A stretch of DNA of 64,000 nucleotides, from assembly GCA_036250195.1 (NCBI GenBank), contig JAVHZZ010000012.1, forward strand, positions 88,864,591 through 88,928,590, written 5' to 3'. The stretch is from Mixophyes australis (Eukaryota > Chordata > Amphibia > Anura > Limnodynastidae). The position numbers and the translations under genes are program-made. The notes beneath the pieces are model-generated. The model searched no databases and was not told the origin of the DNA. It saw nothing but the letters and a program-made list of their open reading frames with translations. Numbering within the stretch: the first letter of the stretch is position 1; every line of letters begins with the position of its first letter. This document shows positions 21,113 to 32,384 of the stretch, one piece after another.

Positions 21113-21494
21113 CCTACAACACCCCATCACCTATAGATCCCACCAGGTTACACCACCTATAGATCCCACCAGGTTACACCACCTATAGATCCCACCAGGT
21201 TACACCTCCTATAGATCCCACCAGGTTACACAACCTATAGATCCCACCAGGTTACACCACCTATAGATCCCACCAGGTTACACCACCTATAGATCCCACC
21301 AGGTTACACCACCTATAGATCCCACCAGGTTACACTACCTATAGATCCCACCAGGTTACACTACCTATAGATCCCACCAGGTTACACCACCTATAGATCC
21401 CACCAGGTTACACTACCTATAGATCCCACCAGGTTACACCACCTATAGATCCCACCAGGTTACACCACCTATAGATCCCACCAGGTTACACCAC
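21113..21494. repeat. 26-bp minisatellite
   Basis: About 14 copies of ACCACCTATAGATCCCACCA plus GGTTAC, with single-base variants (ACTACC, ACCTCC, ACAACC). Confidence 0.95.
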
Positions 21495-22090
21495 TATGTT
21501 CTCCGCAGGGCAGCAACCAATCACAGCTCCACTGATACATCCTCACACCGCAGACAGTCCCTATCCTACATCACCACCTTTTATTATAGAGGGGCGTTGC
21601 ATGAAAGACAAAAATGCAGGGAACTCCGCCCTCTTGTCATGTGATCTCTTGATCCCGCTGTCAGACATGCTATGGGGATATAGAGCTAGAACCGCTTTGC
21701 TGACCCCAGCTGTATTTCATCTTCCAAAGAAATTCACTTTCTTCCATACGGACGGGGTTTCTCTTAGACACTCAACCCCCACATGTGACTGGTCTTACTG
21801 TGTTTCTGTGTCCAGGTGAATTATATATATATATACAGTATATATATTGACAGAAAGTGTTTTCTATTGTTTATTTTCTATTCTATTCTTTTATTTAGAT
21901 AACCTAGGAAAGCAGTAAATAAAAGGTTAATGTTTCTATTATACACACCAGGGTTTTTAAAACAATTGTAGGACCATAGATGTCTATCCTAAAGTATAAC
22001 TGTTGGATGTAAGAATATCTCTCTTCATACAGTTCTCGAGGTTGGAATTGGTGTTCTTTATATACTATTGACGTGTAGAATCTAAATTTT
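21495..22090. other. no recognised gene
   Basis: A 107-codon plus-strand frame (21496-21819) has no recognisable domain and starts at the minisatellite edge; I treat it as chance. A TA-rich run lies at about 21823-21850. Confidence 0.35.
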
Positions 22091-22099
22091 TTATATATA

Positions 22100-22600
22100 T
22101 GCGTTCAGCCAATGACCGTCGCCTCTCCTCCACTCTGATCACCTCATCCCACTCCAGAATTCAAGACTTCTCACGAGCTGCCCCCCCCCTGCACTGGAAT
22201 GACCTCCCACGCTCCATCCGTTTGTCCTCTAATTGTGCTCCTTAAAACGGGCACTCAAAACTCATCTCTTCCTCAAAGCCTACCAGCCTTCCACCTAACC
22301 CTCTCTCCATGCTTGCTCTCATCTCCTGGCTCCTCTGACTCCCTTTGTGCCGGCCGTCTGTTTGCCCTCCCTTTAGAATGTAAGCTCTTATGAACAGGGC
22401 CCTTCTTCCTCCTGTCTCTTTACCTTCTCTTCTACTCCAATTTCAATATATTTGCTTTTCCTGGAGCCTCTGAAGTCTTGGTATTACTCGTTTATTGTTC
22501 TGTAGTGTTATTCCCAGTACTGTTCATTATTTGTACTGTGTTCGGCGTTGCGGAAACCGTGTGGCGCCTTATAAATAAATAATAATAATATTATATATAT
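22100..22600 (+). mobile_element. 3' end of an L2-like LINE
   Basis: Translation of about 22110-22300 with frame breaks reads like the end of an L2/CR1-group RT ORF (HWNDLPRSIRL, then LKTHLFLKAYQPS in another frame). It is followed by the typical 3' tail (TTTAGAATGTAAGCTCTTATG; GGCGTTGCGGAAACCGTGTG; ATAAATAAATAATAATAA). Strongly 5'-truncated. A TA microsatellite follows at 22586-22614. Confidence 0.65.
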
Positions 22601-22979
22601 ATATATATATATATAGCCCAAAAATCCAGAACAACAGCAGTTCACATAATATCAAAATGTAGAGCACTAGATACAAATACAGTTTAGAACAGCATGCTGT
22701 ATATTACATACTTGATATATGTATAATTAAGTTTAGCCTTTATTGCACATTATTTATATAGATTAGCAGTTCTATTAAGATATGACTCCTACATAAATAT
22801 CACTGTGTGATATCTGCCCTTTTTTGAGAGCAGAGTGTTACATTGATCATTATGCATATTAATTTGTGCGAAAATCTCAATAGCGGGATGTTGCTTGTGT
22901 TGCATGTGGAGAGACTCTATTAGTGTTTCCAAATTAGAGCTTTTCAGAGCACAAATTTTCCAGTGAGTGGAAATAGAGA

Positions 22980-25560
22980 ACCAGTAATACTGGCTTTTTC
23001 AGCCTCCTACACTATTCTGGGCTCTATTTCATATGTTACATTTAGGCTAAAGTACTCAGTGGTAGAGTCCCGATCTTCTGGGTTATCAAGTTGTTGAGTA
23101 GAGTTGTCTCTGTTCCAATTAAACTGATGTGGCTTATGTTTTATGAAAGAAGTAGATATTCTCCAGAGTAATCTGCCCTTGGAGAATGACGAAACCCCAG
23201 TACTGTGTTTTTTTTTTGCGTGAGTAAGTCAGAAACATACAGCATGTCAATACGAATACAGATACGATGTTGACGGAGTCGTGTGTGCAGTCTCTGGCTG
23301 TGGAGTTCTAGAGGCGCCATGTTTCATAAAGAGTGTGAAGGGCCAATAGGGATGCCATGTGCTTATACTCTCTGGAGGGCTGAGATTTATCTAGCTTTAG
23401 ATCTTGGTGTTACATTAATATCTCCTAGGATCAGATGACACTTTGCATAATGTGGTTATACATCTTATTGAGGAAGGTGACTGGTTCTGATGTGGAACGT
23501 AGGCAGATACTACTGTCTTGGATCAGAGAGAACCTATAACTATAAGGTATCGTCCCTCTGGGTTAGCTATATAATGGAGTGTGGGAAAAGGAACATTTCT
23601 ACGGCACCCAAGACAATGGAGCGCTTTTTAGGGGAATTTAAATCATTCAAATTGATGCATTAAACCTTCAAAGTCATGACATTATGAGTGTGAGAAGCCT
23701 GTCAAAAGCTCTGCATGAGTGACAAAGTTGGGAGGGCAGGAGAAATATGAGTGAAGGAAAAACTTAATAAAATTAGGAGATGTGAAGGAAGAGAGTTCCC
23801 TGAGGGGTGATAGTCTGACCTAGGTAATACATTAAAACATCTGAAAATTACAAAGACAATAGAGGTAGGGAAGGAAACAAAATAAAGGTTAGGAGGACAA
23901 GGCTGTGGGTGGCAAAGAAATTTTCCTAAAATGGAATTAGGGATTTAGAGAGAGAGAAGTCAATCAAAGAGGAGGTGAGCAAGAAATGATTCACAAAAAC
24001 CTCTACAACTTGAAGAACCACAGTCAAAACTGCAAAAAGAGTCATCTAGTCTGATAAAGTCTTCATTGGGTGATAAGGGGTCAATCTGCAATGAATAACA
24101 AGAAACAGTAAACACAACAAGAGAAAAGTAGCTCGTCCAGCTTCCGAAAAGTGCCACTGAGCTCTAGGATGGACACATCCTGAGAGTTTTTTCTTCAGTT
24201 TTGAAGGGCAGACGACATAATTAGGCCTTTGTCCTATTGGGAACTGGATAGCAGATCCCTGCTTGCGCCTGTGAAACGGGAAAAAATTAAGAATATGTCT
24301 CTCATGTTAAAAAGATGATTCCGACAAGGAGGTGTCCTGGATGAGATTTGGAGGACCGAGTTGTCCACAATAAGTGGAGTTATTCAAGTGGGGAGAGTCG
24401 TTTTGCAAAGTTCTATGACCCACTATTTGCCATTCAGACTTTGGAGGCTTTTGGTGTCTCATTGATGAAGATCCTCGCTAAAGGCTGCTGACCTGGGATC
24501 CAATTTAGAGAGGATGGTTTGCGTTTGAATTTCTGACTTACCATACAGAATTTTAGTGTGTGTTAGCACTTGAAGAGTTGCTAAGAGAAACACCATTTAT
24601 ATTTGTAGTTAGAAGCTCTTAGGATTTTGGTGATCCTCTGCAGTTCATGTCTCTTTTGAATTGTTAAAGGTGCCAGATCTTGGAAAACTTGCATCTGGGA
24701 GTCCTTCAAGTCAATGAAAGGGCTGTCATGGTCGGCCATCATGATTCTTTTTTATGCAGTCAGGCAATAATTTCTCTGGGATTTTGTTCTGGGGTAGGCC
24801 TTGCTCTCAGAGCTCTGAGATCTGTCTAACACAACCGTTGTCTCAGAGGGATCAGAGAGCACATGTATAAAGAGGCCTACTAAAAATGCAATGAGAGACT
24901 ATGCATCTATGGATTCTGGGATGCCTCTAATCCAGAGATATTTCCTCCTGGATCTACTTTAAAAGTCATCATGATCTTGAATGGATCATCTTAATTTCCA
25001 TGTCAGTAATAACTTGTGAGCGACACAGCTTGTCTGTCTTATTTTCAAGGTTGTTGTTTCTAGATACAAGAAACGTAATTTCCAATATTTTATTGGTTTT
25101 TTTTAAAGAAATTTGTCCGTGTCTGGTTGAGTGATTTTCTCGCTGTGTTGAGACATGACCGTTTAGTAAGAATTGGGATGCTCAGGCTGTGAGAGACAAG
25201 AACAGAAGGTGGGATTTTCGTGATGAGATGGAATGTATGGTAACTATTCCTCAATAATGTCACACTCTCATCGGTCATAGCTTAACTAATCTGAAGCCAA
25301 CCTGGGGCTGTGAGCAGGTAAGAAGATGATCAGCTTTGTGGATTTATAGAACTTGGTGTTTGTAGTGCCGGCATCCTAAGTGCAAATGCCTTTAACATGA
25401 CTCTGGTTGTTGATGGTTATAAACTGTTATACATGAATAGTTGAGCCTTTACATATATGTAGAACACGTTGAATTAAGGGAGTGTATTGCTGTCGTGTAA
25501 GTGCCCAGCTAATGTGGAAGCCTTGCTCTGATGAGCCCTTGTCCTAAATTTAGATCCATC
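22980..25560 (-). mobile_element. old, decayed L1 (ORF1 and start of ORF2)
   Basis: Heavily mutated L1-like coding is visible on the minus strand. About 24980-24660 resembles ORF1 (WIRGIPES; later VFQDLAP), with many stops and frame breaks. About 23690-23640 resembles the ORF2 start (a decayed LNVKGFN block). Boundaries are approximate. It is much older than the L1 at 398-16194. Confidence 0.5.
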
Positions 25561-25794
25561 AGAAATGCATCTACAGGGACAACGTTAGGGGCATGCTTAG
25601 ATCTTTAGAAGTGCTCTGCTGCCCCAAGAAGTAGGGTGTTGTGTGAAAGTCACTTATCGGTCTTATGAAGCTGGATCAGAGAAACTGCTGAGAAACACTG
25701 AATAGGGCTCTATGGCCCATTCACTAGGGGCCTCATGTAGAGTTGGACTCACCTTGCTTCCACAACTCAGATGTAAAATACTCCTGTCATGAGC

Positions 25795-26502
25795 CTTGAC
25801 GGTACGCCGCATCCTGGCGCAATCTAGCAGCCTGGCACGTGCATTGGTTACAATGTACTGTTTTTTTTCCCTTGAGCTTATCTTTGTGGCATAGAGTAGA
25901 AGGATGTAGGGACATCCTCCAACACCAGGGGGAGCTCTCCTATGATTTAAATTGGTTGATTAATATATTTATACATGTTCCTGGTTTATGTTATTATCTA
26001 TGCCAGTTCTAAGCTAGTAAATTATTTAGCAGCCTCCTGAGGCTGATTGTCAGCCCTGTCCTCCTCTTTTCTGATTGGCCCATCAAAGTATTTAAGGCAG
26101 GGAGTTCTTAGCCTCACTGCCGGTTATAGCTTCCAGTTCCCTGTCTGCTAACCTGCTCCTGTGCTGTTTGGTGTATACCTTCTGGATTGAATTTCTGTGT
26201 ATGACCCCTGCCTGTACCTTGGACCCTGCCTGTGACCCTGACCTTTGGCGTGTTACCTGAGTTTTCTGCTTGCTAGTGACCTCTGACCGCTACTTTCGTC
26301 TGACCATCCGCTGCCATCTATGCTGCCTCCTGGCCTGCCGCTACGGTTTTGTATTACAAACTTACACTACATCTGAAGTTACGTCCTGGGGGCATCTGAG
26401 TACCGGTGAGCGTATAAAGCTCTATGGGAAAGGCGGCTGCTAAAGGTGAAGACCTCCGGAAAACTAGTTCTGTGAGTTTGTGAACAGACCGTCAGCGTAA
26501 CA
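25795..26502 (+). mobile_element. solo LTR, 708 bp, TSD ACTCC
   Basis: TGTCATGAGCC...GCGTAACA, flanked by ACTCC at 25790-25794 and 26503-26507. A TATTTAAGGCAGG promoter-like box lies near 26089. The last about 120 bp (CTGGGGGCATCTGAGTACC; AAGGCGGCTGCTAAAGGTGA) is shared with the minus-strand LTR at 58706-59656, so both belong to one LTR group, probably Ty3/gypsy-type given the 5-bp TSD. Confidence 0.8.
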
Positions 26503-26591
26503 ACTCCCCCCAAAAAAACTTATTTTACATTGTATGAACAGCTGAAAGTGTCATGAAATACTCTGCATACTACTTAAAATGCAGCTCTTTA

Positions 26592-27928
26592 TCATACCCA
26601 GATGGTTGTACCTCTTTCAAACCCTGCCAGTTTCTGTCCCTGCCACCCTCCTATCCAACATCCAGAAGGCCCTTACTCGGTTTATCTGGAATCATACGCC
26701 TCCACGGGTATCGGTTGCTGTCCTGAAGAAACCTATCCCCGGTGGTAGTAGGGGCCTACCCGATATTAAGATGTACTATCTGGCTTCCCACTTCTCCCAA
26801 ATTGTTGCATCATATGCCCCCTCAGGTTCTATGTCATGGCTCGACCTGGAGGCGGCGCATACTGCCCTCCCTGATTTGACCCCACTCTGGGGCCTACCCC
26901 CTATACATCGCCCCTCGCCCTCTAAACTCCTTCCCACCACTAAATTTGACATTAAGATTTGGGATTCCTATTCCTTCAAATTAAAGCTTACATCTGCCCT
27001 CTCTCCCCTGACCCCCATCTGGTTTAATCCCATATTTCCTCCCGGCCTCTCTAGATTGAGACACCGTCTCTGGACTGAGGCTGGACTTAGATTTCCATCA
27101 GACTTTTCGAAACAAGGCCCGTGGCTTCCACTGGCTGAGCTCCAGTCCCACTCCCCAGACCGGACGCTTAGCCCCTTTGAGTCCTTTCAAATCAGCCATT
27201 TTTTGTGATCCCTGCCACCCAAATTTACACTGCGTCCCCTCACTCCATTTGAGAACCTATGCAAACTCCACCCCATGTCCAAAGGCATGATATCACAGCT
27301 TTATAGTATCTTTCTTGACTCCACTCGTCACCTTCAGCTCCCCCATGAGATTGAATGGGAGAGAGATCTCGGCCCTCCGCCAGATGAGGAAGCCTGGGAG
27401 GACATGAGACTGGGGATAGCTAAAAGCTCTATATCGACCAGACTAAAAGAAACATCCTATAAAATTTACTATCGCTGGTATTATACCCCCACTCGACTTC
27501 ATGCAATGTTCCCCTCCTCGTCGCCTGACTGCTGGCGGGGATGTGGCCACAGGGGTTCTATGATACATATCTGGAGGACTTGTCCAATTATTACTCCCTT
27601 CTGGGATGCGATCCATGGCTTCATCAATACCTTATTTGAGACTCCCGTTGCGAAAGACACTTGGATCTTTCTCCTTTGTTACCCTCCCCCGGATCTTGAT
27701 AAATTCTCAAAAAAACTGACAGCGCTCATCCTCACAGCCGCCAAATCTCTCATTGCCCTCAACTGGAAGCGCAGCACTTCTCCTTCTTTATCGGCCCTTA
27801 AAAAACAAATTTGGAATGTGGCAGCAATGGAAGAGATTACTTACCACCTACACGAAAGAGGTTACGCTTTTAGCCAAGTCTGGGCTCCATGGCAAATGGC
27901 AGCAAGCGCGTTTCCCTCTGACACTTAA
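26592..27928 (+). pseudogene. L1 ORF2 C-terminal fragment
   Basis: The protein has the post-RT region (PRWLYLFQTLPVSVPATLL; KALTRFIWNHTPPRV; GGSRGLPDIKMYYLASHFSQ) and the C-terminal Cys/His motif (CWRGCGHRGSMIHIWRTC, about 27530-27583). An in-frame stop at 27206-27208 divides it, and the frame resumes from before the Met at 27275. The apparent initiator ATG at 26579 belongs to the TSD, not to L1. It is similar to, but clearly a different subfamily from, the ORF2 at 680-4230. Confidence 0.85.
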
Positions 27929-28320
27929 GTTCCACGCGGAGGCCCATGTGTGGCGAGTGTGGCCCTGCTCCTGCTCTACCAACCTTTGACCTTCTAACAC
28001 ACGTTCATTACCTTTTCTCTGACCGCACTCTTGTCTATCTTTTGTGGTCTTCCTTCTTCCCTTACCCCTCCTACTCCTATCTCCCCCCCCCCCCCTCCCA
28101 CCCAAACCTATTTTAACATTGTCTGGTTTATGTAAGGTTAAGCCAAAAAAAAAAAAAAAAAAAATCTGGTCAGTTTACATCTTAAGTTCCCTGTGGATGT
28201 CATTCCTGAACTTCATTACAATGTAAATGTCTTCTTATGTACACATTGTAACTTTCAGATTTTGTATCCTGTATGCCTTGTATTGCTTGACCATTTAAAA
28301 TAAAGAATTATAAAAAAAAA
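26592..28320 (+). mobile_element. 5'-truncated L1 with 17-bp TSD
   Basis: Flanked by TAAAATGCAGCTCTTTA at 26575-26591 and 28321-28337. It holds the C-terminal part of ORF2 (26592-27928), a 3' UTR with a C-run (28081-28095) and A-run (28146-28164), and an A-rich end (28310-28320). It appears to have inserted at a site next to older L1-derived sequence. Confidence 0.9.
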
Positions 28321-28339
28321 TAAAATGCAGCTCTTTAGT

Positions 28340-29130
28340 TAGAGCAGTAATAGCTGAGGATGGATTTTTGGGTAATTTTAACCTCTAGGTACGTAATTTT
28401 AACCTCTAGGTACGCAATGCTCCATTTTACCCATTCAAAGGGTGTATTTCTACTCCAGGAGGGATGAGCAATACTTGGTACAGGGCTACTGACTTTTCTA
28501 GATTCCCAGAGAGGCCAGATATTATGCCGTACTCCTTGATTTTGTTGAGGATGCAATGATTGAGCCAGGTTTGATATGGAAGGACGTTGTCTGCAAAGGC
28601 AGAAATGTTCATTTTTGCGGTTTCCTATACAGATGCCTTTAAAATTATATCATTGTTTTAAGATAAGTGGTAAAGGATTAATGACAATTTCAATAAAAGT
28701 GGTGACAATGTGTTCCGCTGTACATATCTAACCTATCACTTGCAGTCTGGAGATTCTCTGATTTTTTGCCAATCATAGTCCTGATTATCTTGAGAATTCT
28801 TTAATTTCTTCCATGCAGGTTGGGAACATCACAATGAGTTGCTCACTCTGCTCTGAGATGTCATGGTCTCGAAGAGGGGGTGAATAATGTGCATGAATGT
28901 TGGTAGTTTGCCTCTGCATGTCCATCTTAGAAGGAGTTTATTGAAGTGAAGCTCTGGACGAGGAAGGCTTGTCAAGGAATTTTCCCATAATCCTCGTCTC
29001 TCCAGGGCCAGTGAATTTGCGGTCAGCCAAGCAAATATCAATGATAAAATGTGTGACATATAAGTTATTGTAGGTAAACCTGGAATAGACCCCTTGTAGG
29101 AAAAAGATAATCTTACATTTCAAATGCTTT
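28340..29130 (-). mobile_element. decayed L1-like ORF2 fragment
   Basis: On the minus strand about 28612-28430 reads like an RT palm block (ISAFADNVL, then IISGLSGNLEKS), and about 29120-28940 resembles the endonuclease end (FFLQGVYSRFTY). The two are closer together than in an intact ORF2, implying an internal deletion. It is interrupted on its 3' side by the younger L1. Confidence 0.4.
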
Positions 29131-29180
29131 TTATTACATTTTAGAATTACATCTATACTGATAAAATATTTAATGGTAGT

Positions 29181-30325
29181 TGTAAAAGGACCTGTGGTAG
29201 CGCCTTACATGCGCACACTGTCCTCTTATTCTGTTCTTAGATACACTGGCTATAAAACTCGCACTTTTATGCACTTTTCCTTACACAGTGTTGCCTTACT
29301 CAGTCTTTTGACCACACTAAATAACACAAGCTTTACACAACTATTTATCCAATAACCACTGTATCTCAGCAGTACTTCACAGTATATATTTGTTATCAAT
29401 ACTCACAACATATGTATGTATTTAAATCAAAGTATTTTACTGTTAACACAGATTAGCTTGTATTCACAGTTCCCACATATATCATAACGTTGTTCAACAT
29501 AACATAGTATATCAATATAACATTACCCCTAGGTTCACCACCTTTTTCCTTACACTATCCTTGATTTACATATGTATTTTTGATAAGAATCAGTATTTAT
29601 AATATTGATTTAACTTTCGCAGATATCAGACAATAGCTACACAGTTATATGTATATAAATAGTTAAATCCACATTACAAATACATATATAGCTTTATGGA
29701 TATATAGATTAACGATACTTATCAAGTCCTTGTATCCTGGATCCGATTCTTTATCTGCAGTGTAGGGAACGTTCCTGGTGCATGGAATCCTTTCTTGTAG
29801 CTTATCGTATGTTTTCTGTAGTATAATGTGTATATATATTTTCTGTAGTGTAGTGTAATGTATCTTTTCTGTAGTGTAGTGTAATCCCATAGAATAGTAT
29901 AGTGTAATATATATATCTTTTCTGTAGTGTAGTGTGTCCCTATTAGTGTAGTGTTCCTATTAACCCTTTCCTGTAGTGTAGTGTTCGTTGGGGCAGGCAG
30001 GCAGCAAGAGAGAAGAGGGAGTCCCGTGTCTTGACTTTTATAGTCCAGACCTGGAAACTCCCAGCCTCTCCAGCAGCAGCGTGTGTTGTGATTTACTACA
30101 CACACGTGGAGCTTCCTGTGTGTCCAGGGGTGATGACATCATGACCCCTGGCGATTCTTCCCACGTGTATGTGCCGACTTGTCGGCACACACAGTGGGGT
30201 TCTACTAGAGTCGCACATGCGCAGTTGTACCCGGTACATGCACGTGCGCGCACACGTACCCCATACGTGCACACGCACCCCATACGTGCACGCGCCTGCC
30301 TGTAACCCGCGGCTCCCCCTTCACA
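29181..30325 (-). mobile_element. LTR, 1145 bp, TSD GTAGT
   Basis: TGTAAAAGGA...CCCTTCACA, flanked by GTAGT at 29176-29180 and 30326-30330. On the minus strand a TATA box (CTATAAAAGTC, about 30034-30044) lies about 290 bp from the start, and a short CTACACTACAG-type repeat follows (29800-29990). Near the 30300 end it has CpG-rich CACGTGCGCGCAC sequence. No internal region, so probably a solo LTR. Confidence 0.65.
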
Positions 30326-30330
30326 GTAGT

Positions 30331-31047
30331 CTCACTAAAGTATTATTAAAGGAAGTGTGAAAATGGGTAACAAGGGAATGCAGAAGCAGCCCAGTGCTGG
30401 ACACCAGGAGAAGAGACCCTCTGGTTAGGTTCAGTAATTTAAGAAGTTGTACTATGTGTACACTTTACACTGTTCACATATTTAAGGTCAGTAATATGAA
30501 CATATCCGAAACAAAGTGCATAAAAAAAAGACTTTAGTAACAGTCTTCTTACAGAACTTGTATTGTGTCGGATGTTGATGATGGTTTCAATGTTTAGCCG
30601 GCTACTGAATTTTCTAAGTACATTTTTTTTACATATTTTTTCCTTGATTCCTTTTTACAATTAGGACTGTATATGAAAGACATCCCCTTATACTTCTAGT
30701 AGTCCGATTTGGACTTCTAGTGGTCAGATTTGGACAGCTATTACAGGCTTATTAGTGTACAATATGGCTGCTTATTGCTGACTGTTTGGTAGACTGTTTG
30801 GTTCTTGGAAACTCCGGGATGAGGAGGACAGGTGACCGCTTGTATTTTTGAGTCCGTAGTATAAAGAACAAACACCCACCCTCCAGATGGCTGCCAGGTG
30901 TGCTCCAAATACACGTTTAGGTTTCCTTTAAGTTATTTCTCTTTAGAGTGTGTGCAAAAAAACACAGTTAGCACTCACCACACTCGGTTCCGATAGTTCG
31001 GCGTGCTGTGATATGCCTTTCATGGGGACACTGTAATTGTGGCTTCC
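30331..31047. other. no recognised gene
   Basis: AT-rich sequence between the LTR and ERV2; only short frames. Contains a short local repeat (GACTTCTAGTGGTC and similar) near 30700. Confidence 0.4.
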
Positions 31048-31051
31048 TGGG
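31048..31051. repeat. ERV2 target-site duplication TGGG, left copy
   Basis: TGGG before 31052 is repeated at 44480-44483 right after the other outer LTR, so the 13.4-kb interval is one integration unit plus later changes. Confidence 0.8.
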
Positions 31052-31887
31052 TGTTATGTGCGTATTGTCGCTAACAAATAACGATTGTCGAACCTCGATT
31101 TGTGTTTCCAACGCACAAAGATTTATTCGCAAATAGTAGAATAATATGCTCAAGCGAAGTGATAATAAATACAGCCGTTACTTATCGCAGGCGATCTGGA
31201 TCCAGTGCAGTCATTCAATCCTGAAGTCTGGGAACAAGATGTCTGAACACTGGATGTGAAGCTGCTGCTTATATACACACAAAAATACAGTAACACAAAG
31301 AAGATGGTATAGCTTGCATCTATTGGTCCAGGTCTCAGGAAGGTCCAAGGGGTTGTCAATCATTGGTTAGTTCATCCTAAGGAATCCAAAGGAGGGGGTC
31401 ATCTCTGCAGGGGGTATGCTCGGCTCTTCCCGCCAAGATTCCTTAGTCTTAAGTAGTTCATAATTTCCTATCATTCATAACTTGTGTATGCACTCTGCGA
31501 TTTCCTCGCAGAGTGAACCAAACAGTAGGATATGTAAAGAGGTTTATTATGATACCACTCATGATATGATTCCTTGAACCTGTTCCGTGTATTTCACTAA
31601 TATGCATGTAACTCTGATATAACATATAAATACAACTATATTTCGACATAACTGACTGTGTTGCAACTACCATTAATGTGTACAATTTTATAAGTATGCG
31701 TGTTAGTGCGAATGTATAGTAAAAGACCAATTACTGTTGCTGCCACGTGTAGTGGATGCGTACGCCCTTTGACGCCATAGCGTGCCCTTGTACGCCGTAG
31801 TGTACCGTACGCAACTTTTCAGACAAAGACAACCAAGTTTGCTCGACTTTAATTGAAATGACTTTATCCAATTTGCTGACTTCGACA
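31052..31887 (-). repeat. ERV2 3' LTR
   Basis: 836 bp, homologous to the ERV1 LTRs. On the minus strand it starts TGTCGAAGTCAGC and ends CATAACA. AATAAA and a TATATAAG-like box are conserved in position. Confidence 0.9.
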
Positions 31888-31976
31888 GTTCCACCCTTTG
31901 ATAGTGTAATAAACTATCACCCAATCACCGTTTCAAGTTCAGGATTATACAATACTTCTTCACAGACCATGATCTC
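31888..31976 (-). pseudogene. env: duplicated env tail fragment
   Basis: The last about 20 codons of env plus the polypurine-like tract, identical in layout to 32361-32450, then an abrupt switch to leader sequence at about 31977. It is a leftover of a second proviral unit. Confidence 0.75.
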
Positions 31977-32245
31977 ACTGCCTACCAATACTAATTATTA
32001 GCAAACCTTGCGACCTATTGGTAGCGCTTTTGCGAAAACCCGGTTTTCGCATTCGGTATACCTGCCCTGTATACTGTCCTTCAGTTGGGCACTCCGCCTC
32101 GTCAGACAGCAACTGAGCACAATGAATAATAAACAGTGTATATCTATGTTACAAAATCACACACTATACACCTTTTCTGCGCAGAAAATCAAAAGTTCCC
32201 AACAACAGTAATAATATCTCAGAGGCTTTCACAAGTAATTATATT
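31977..32245 (-). other. displaced ERV leader fragment
   Basis: Matches the ERV1 leader at about 5416-5688 in reverse orientation, ending near TAATTATATTA. Between an LTR fragment and an env tail, it shows a tandem provirus that later lost most of its body. Confidence 0.75.
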
Positions 32246-32360
32246 ACACGTAGCGTGCCCTTGTACGCCGTAGTGTACCGTACGCAACTTTTCAGACAAA
32301 GACAACCAAGTTTGCTCGACTTTAATTGAAATGACTTTATCCAATTTGCTGACTTCGACA
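32246..32360 (-). repeat. LTR fragment (first about 115 bp of U3)
   Basis: On the minus strand it begins TGTCGAAGTCAGC at 32360 and stops in the ACGCTACG segment. This is the internal LTR of the former tandem array. Confidence 0.75.
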
Positions 32361-32384
32361 GCTCCACCCTTTGATAATAAACTA

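Noticed and set aside
21107..21494. Possible CRISPR-like array
   Set aside because: The 26-bp units abut each other without unique spacers, so it is a minisatellite, and the DNA is vertebrate.
26579..26591. ATG as the start of the L1 fragment protein
   Set aside because: The ATG is in the target-site duplication, so it is host sequence.
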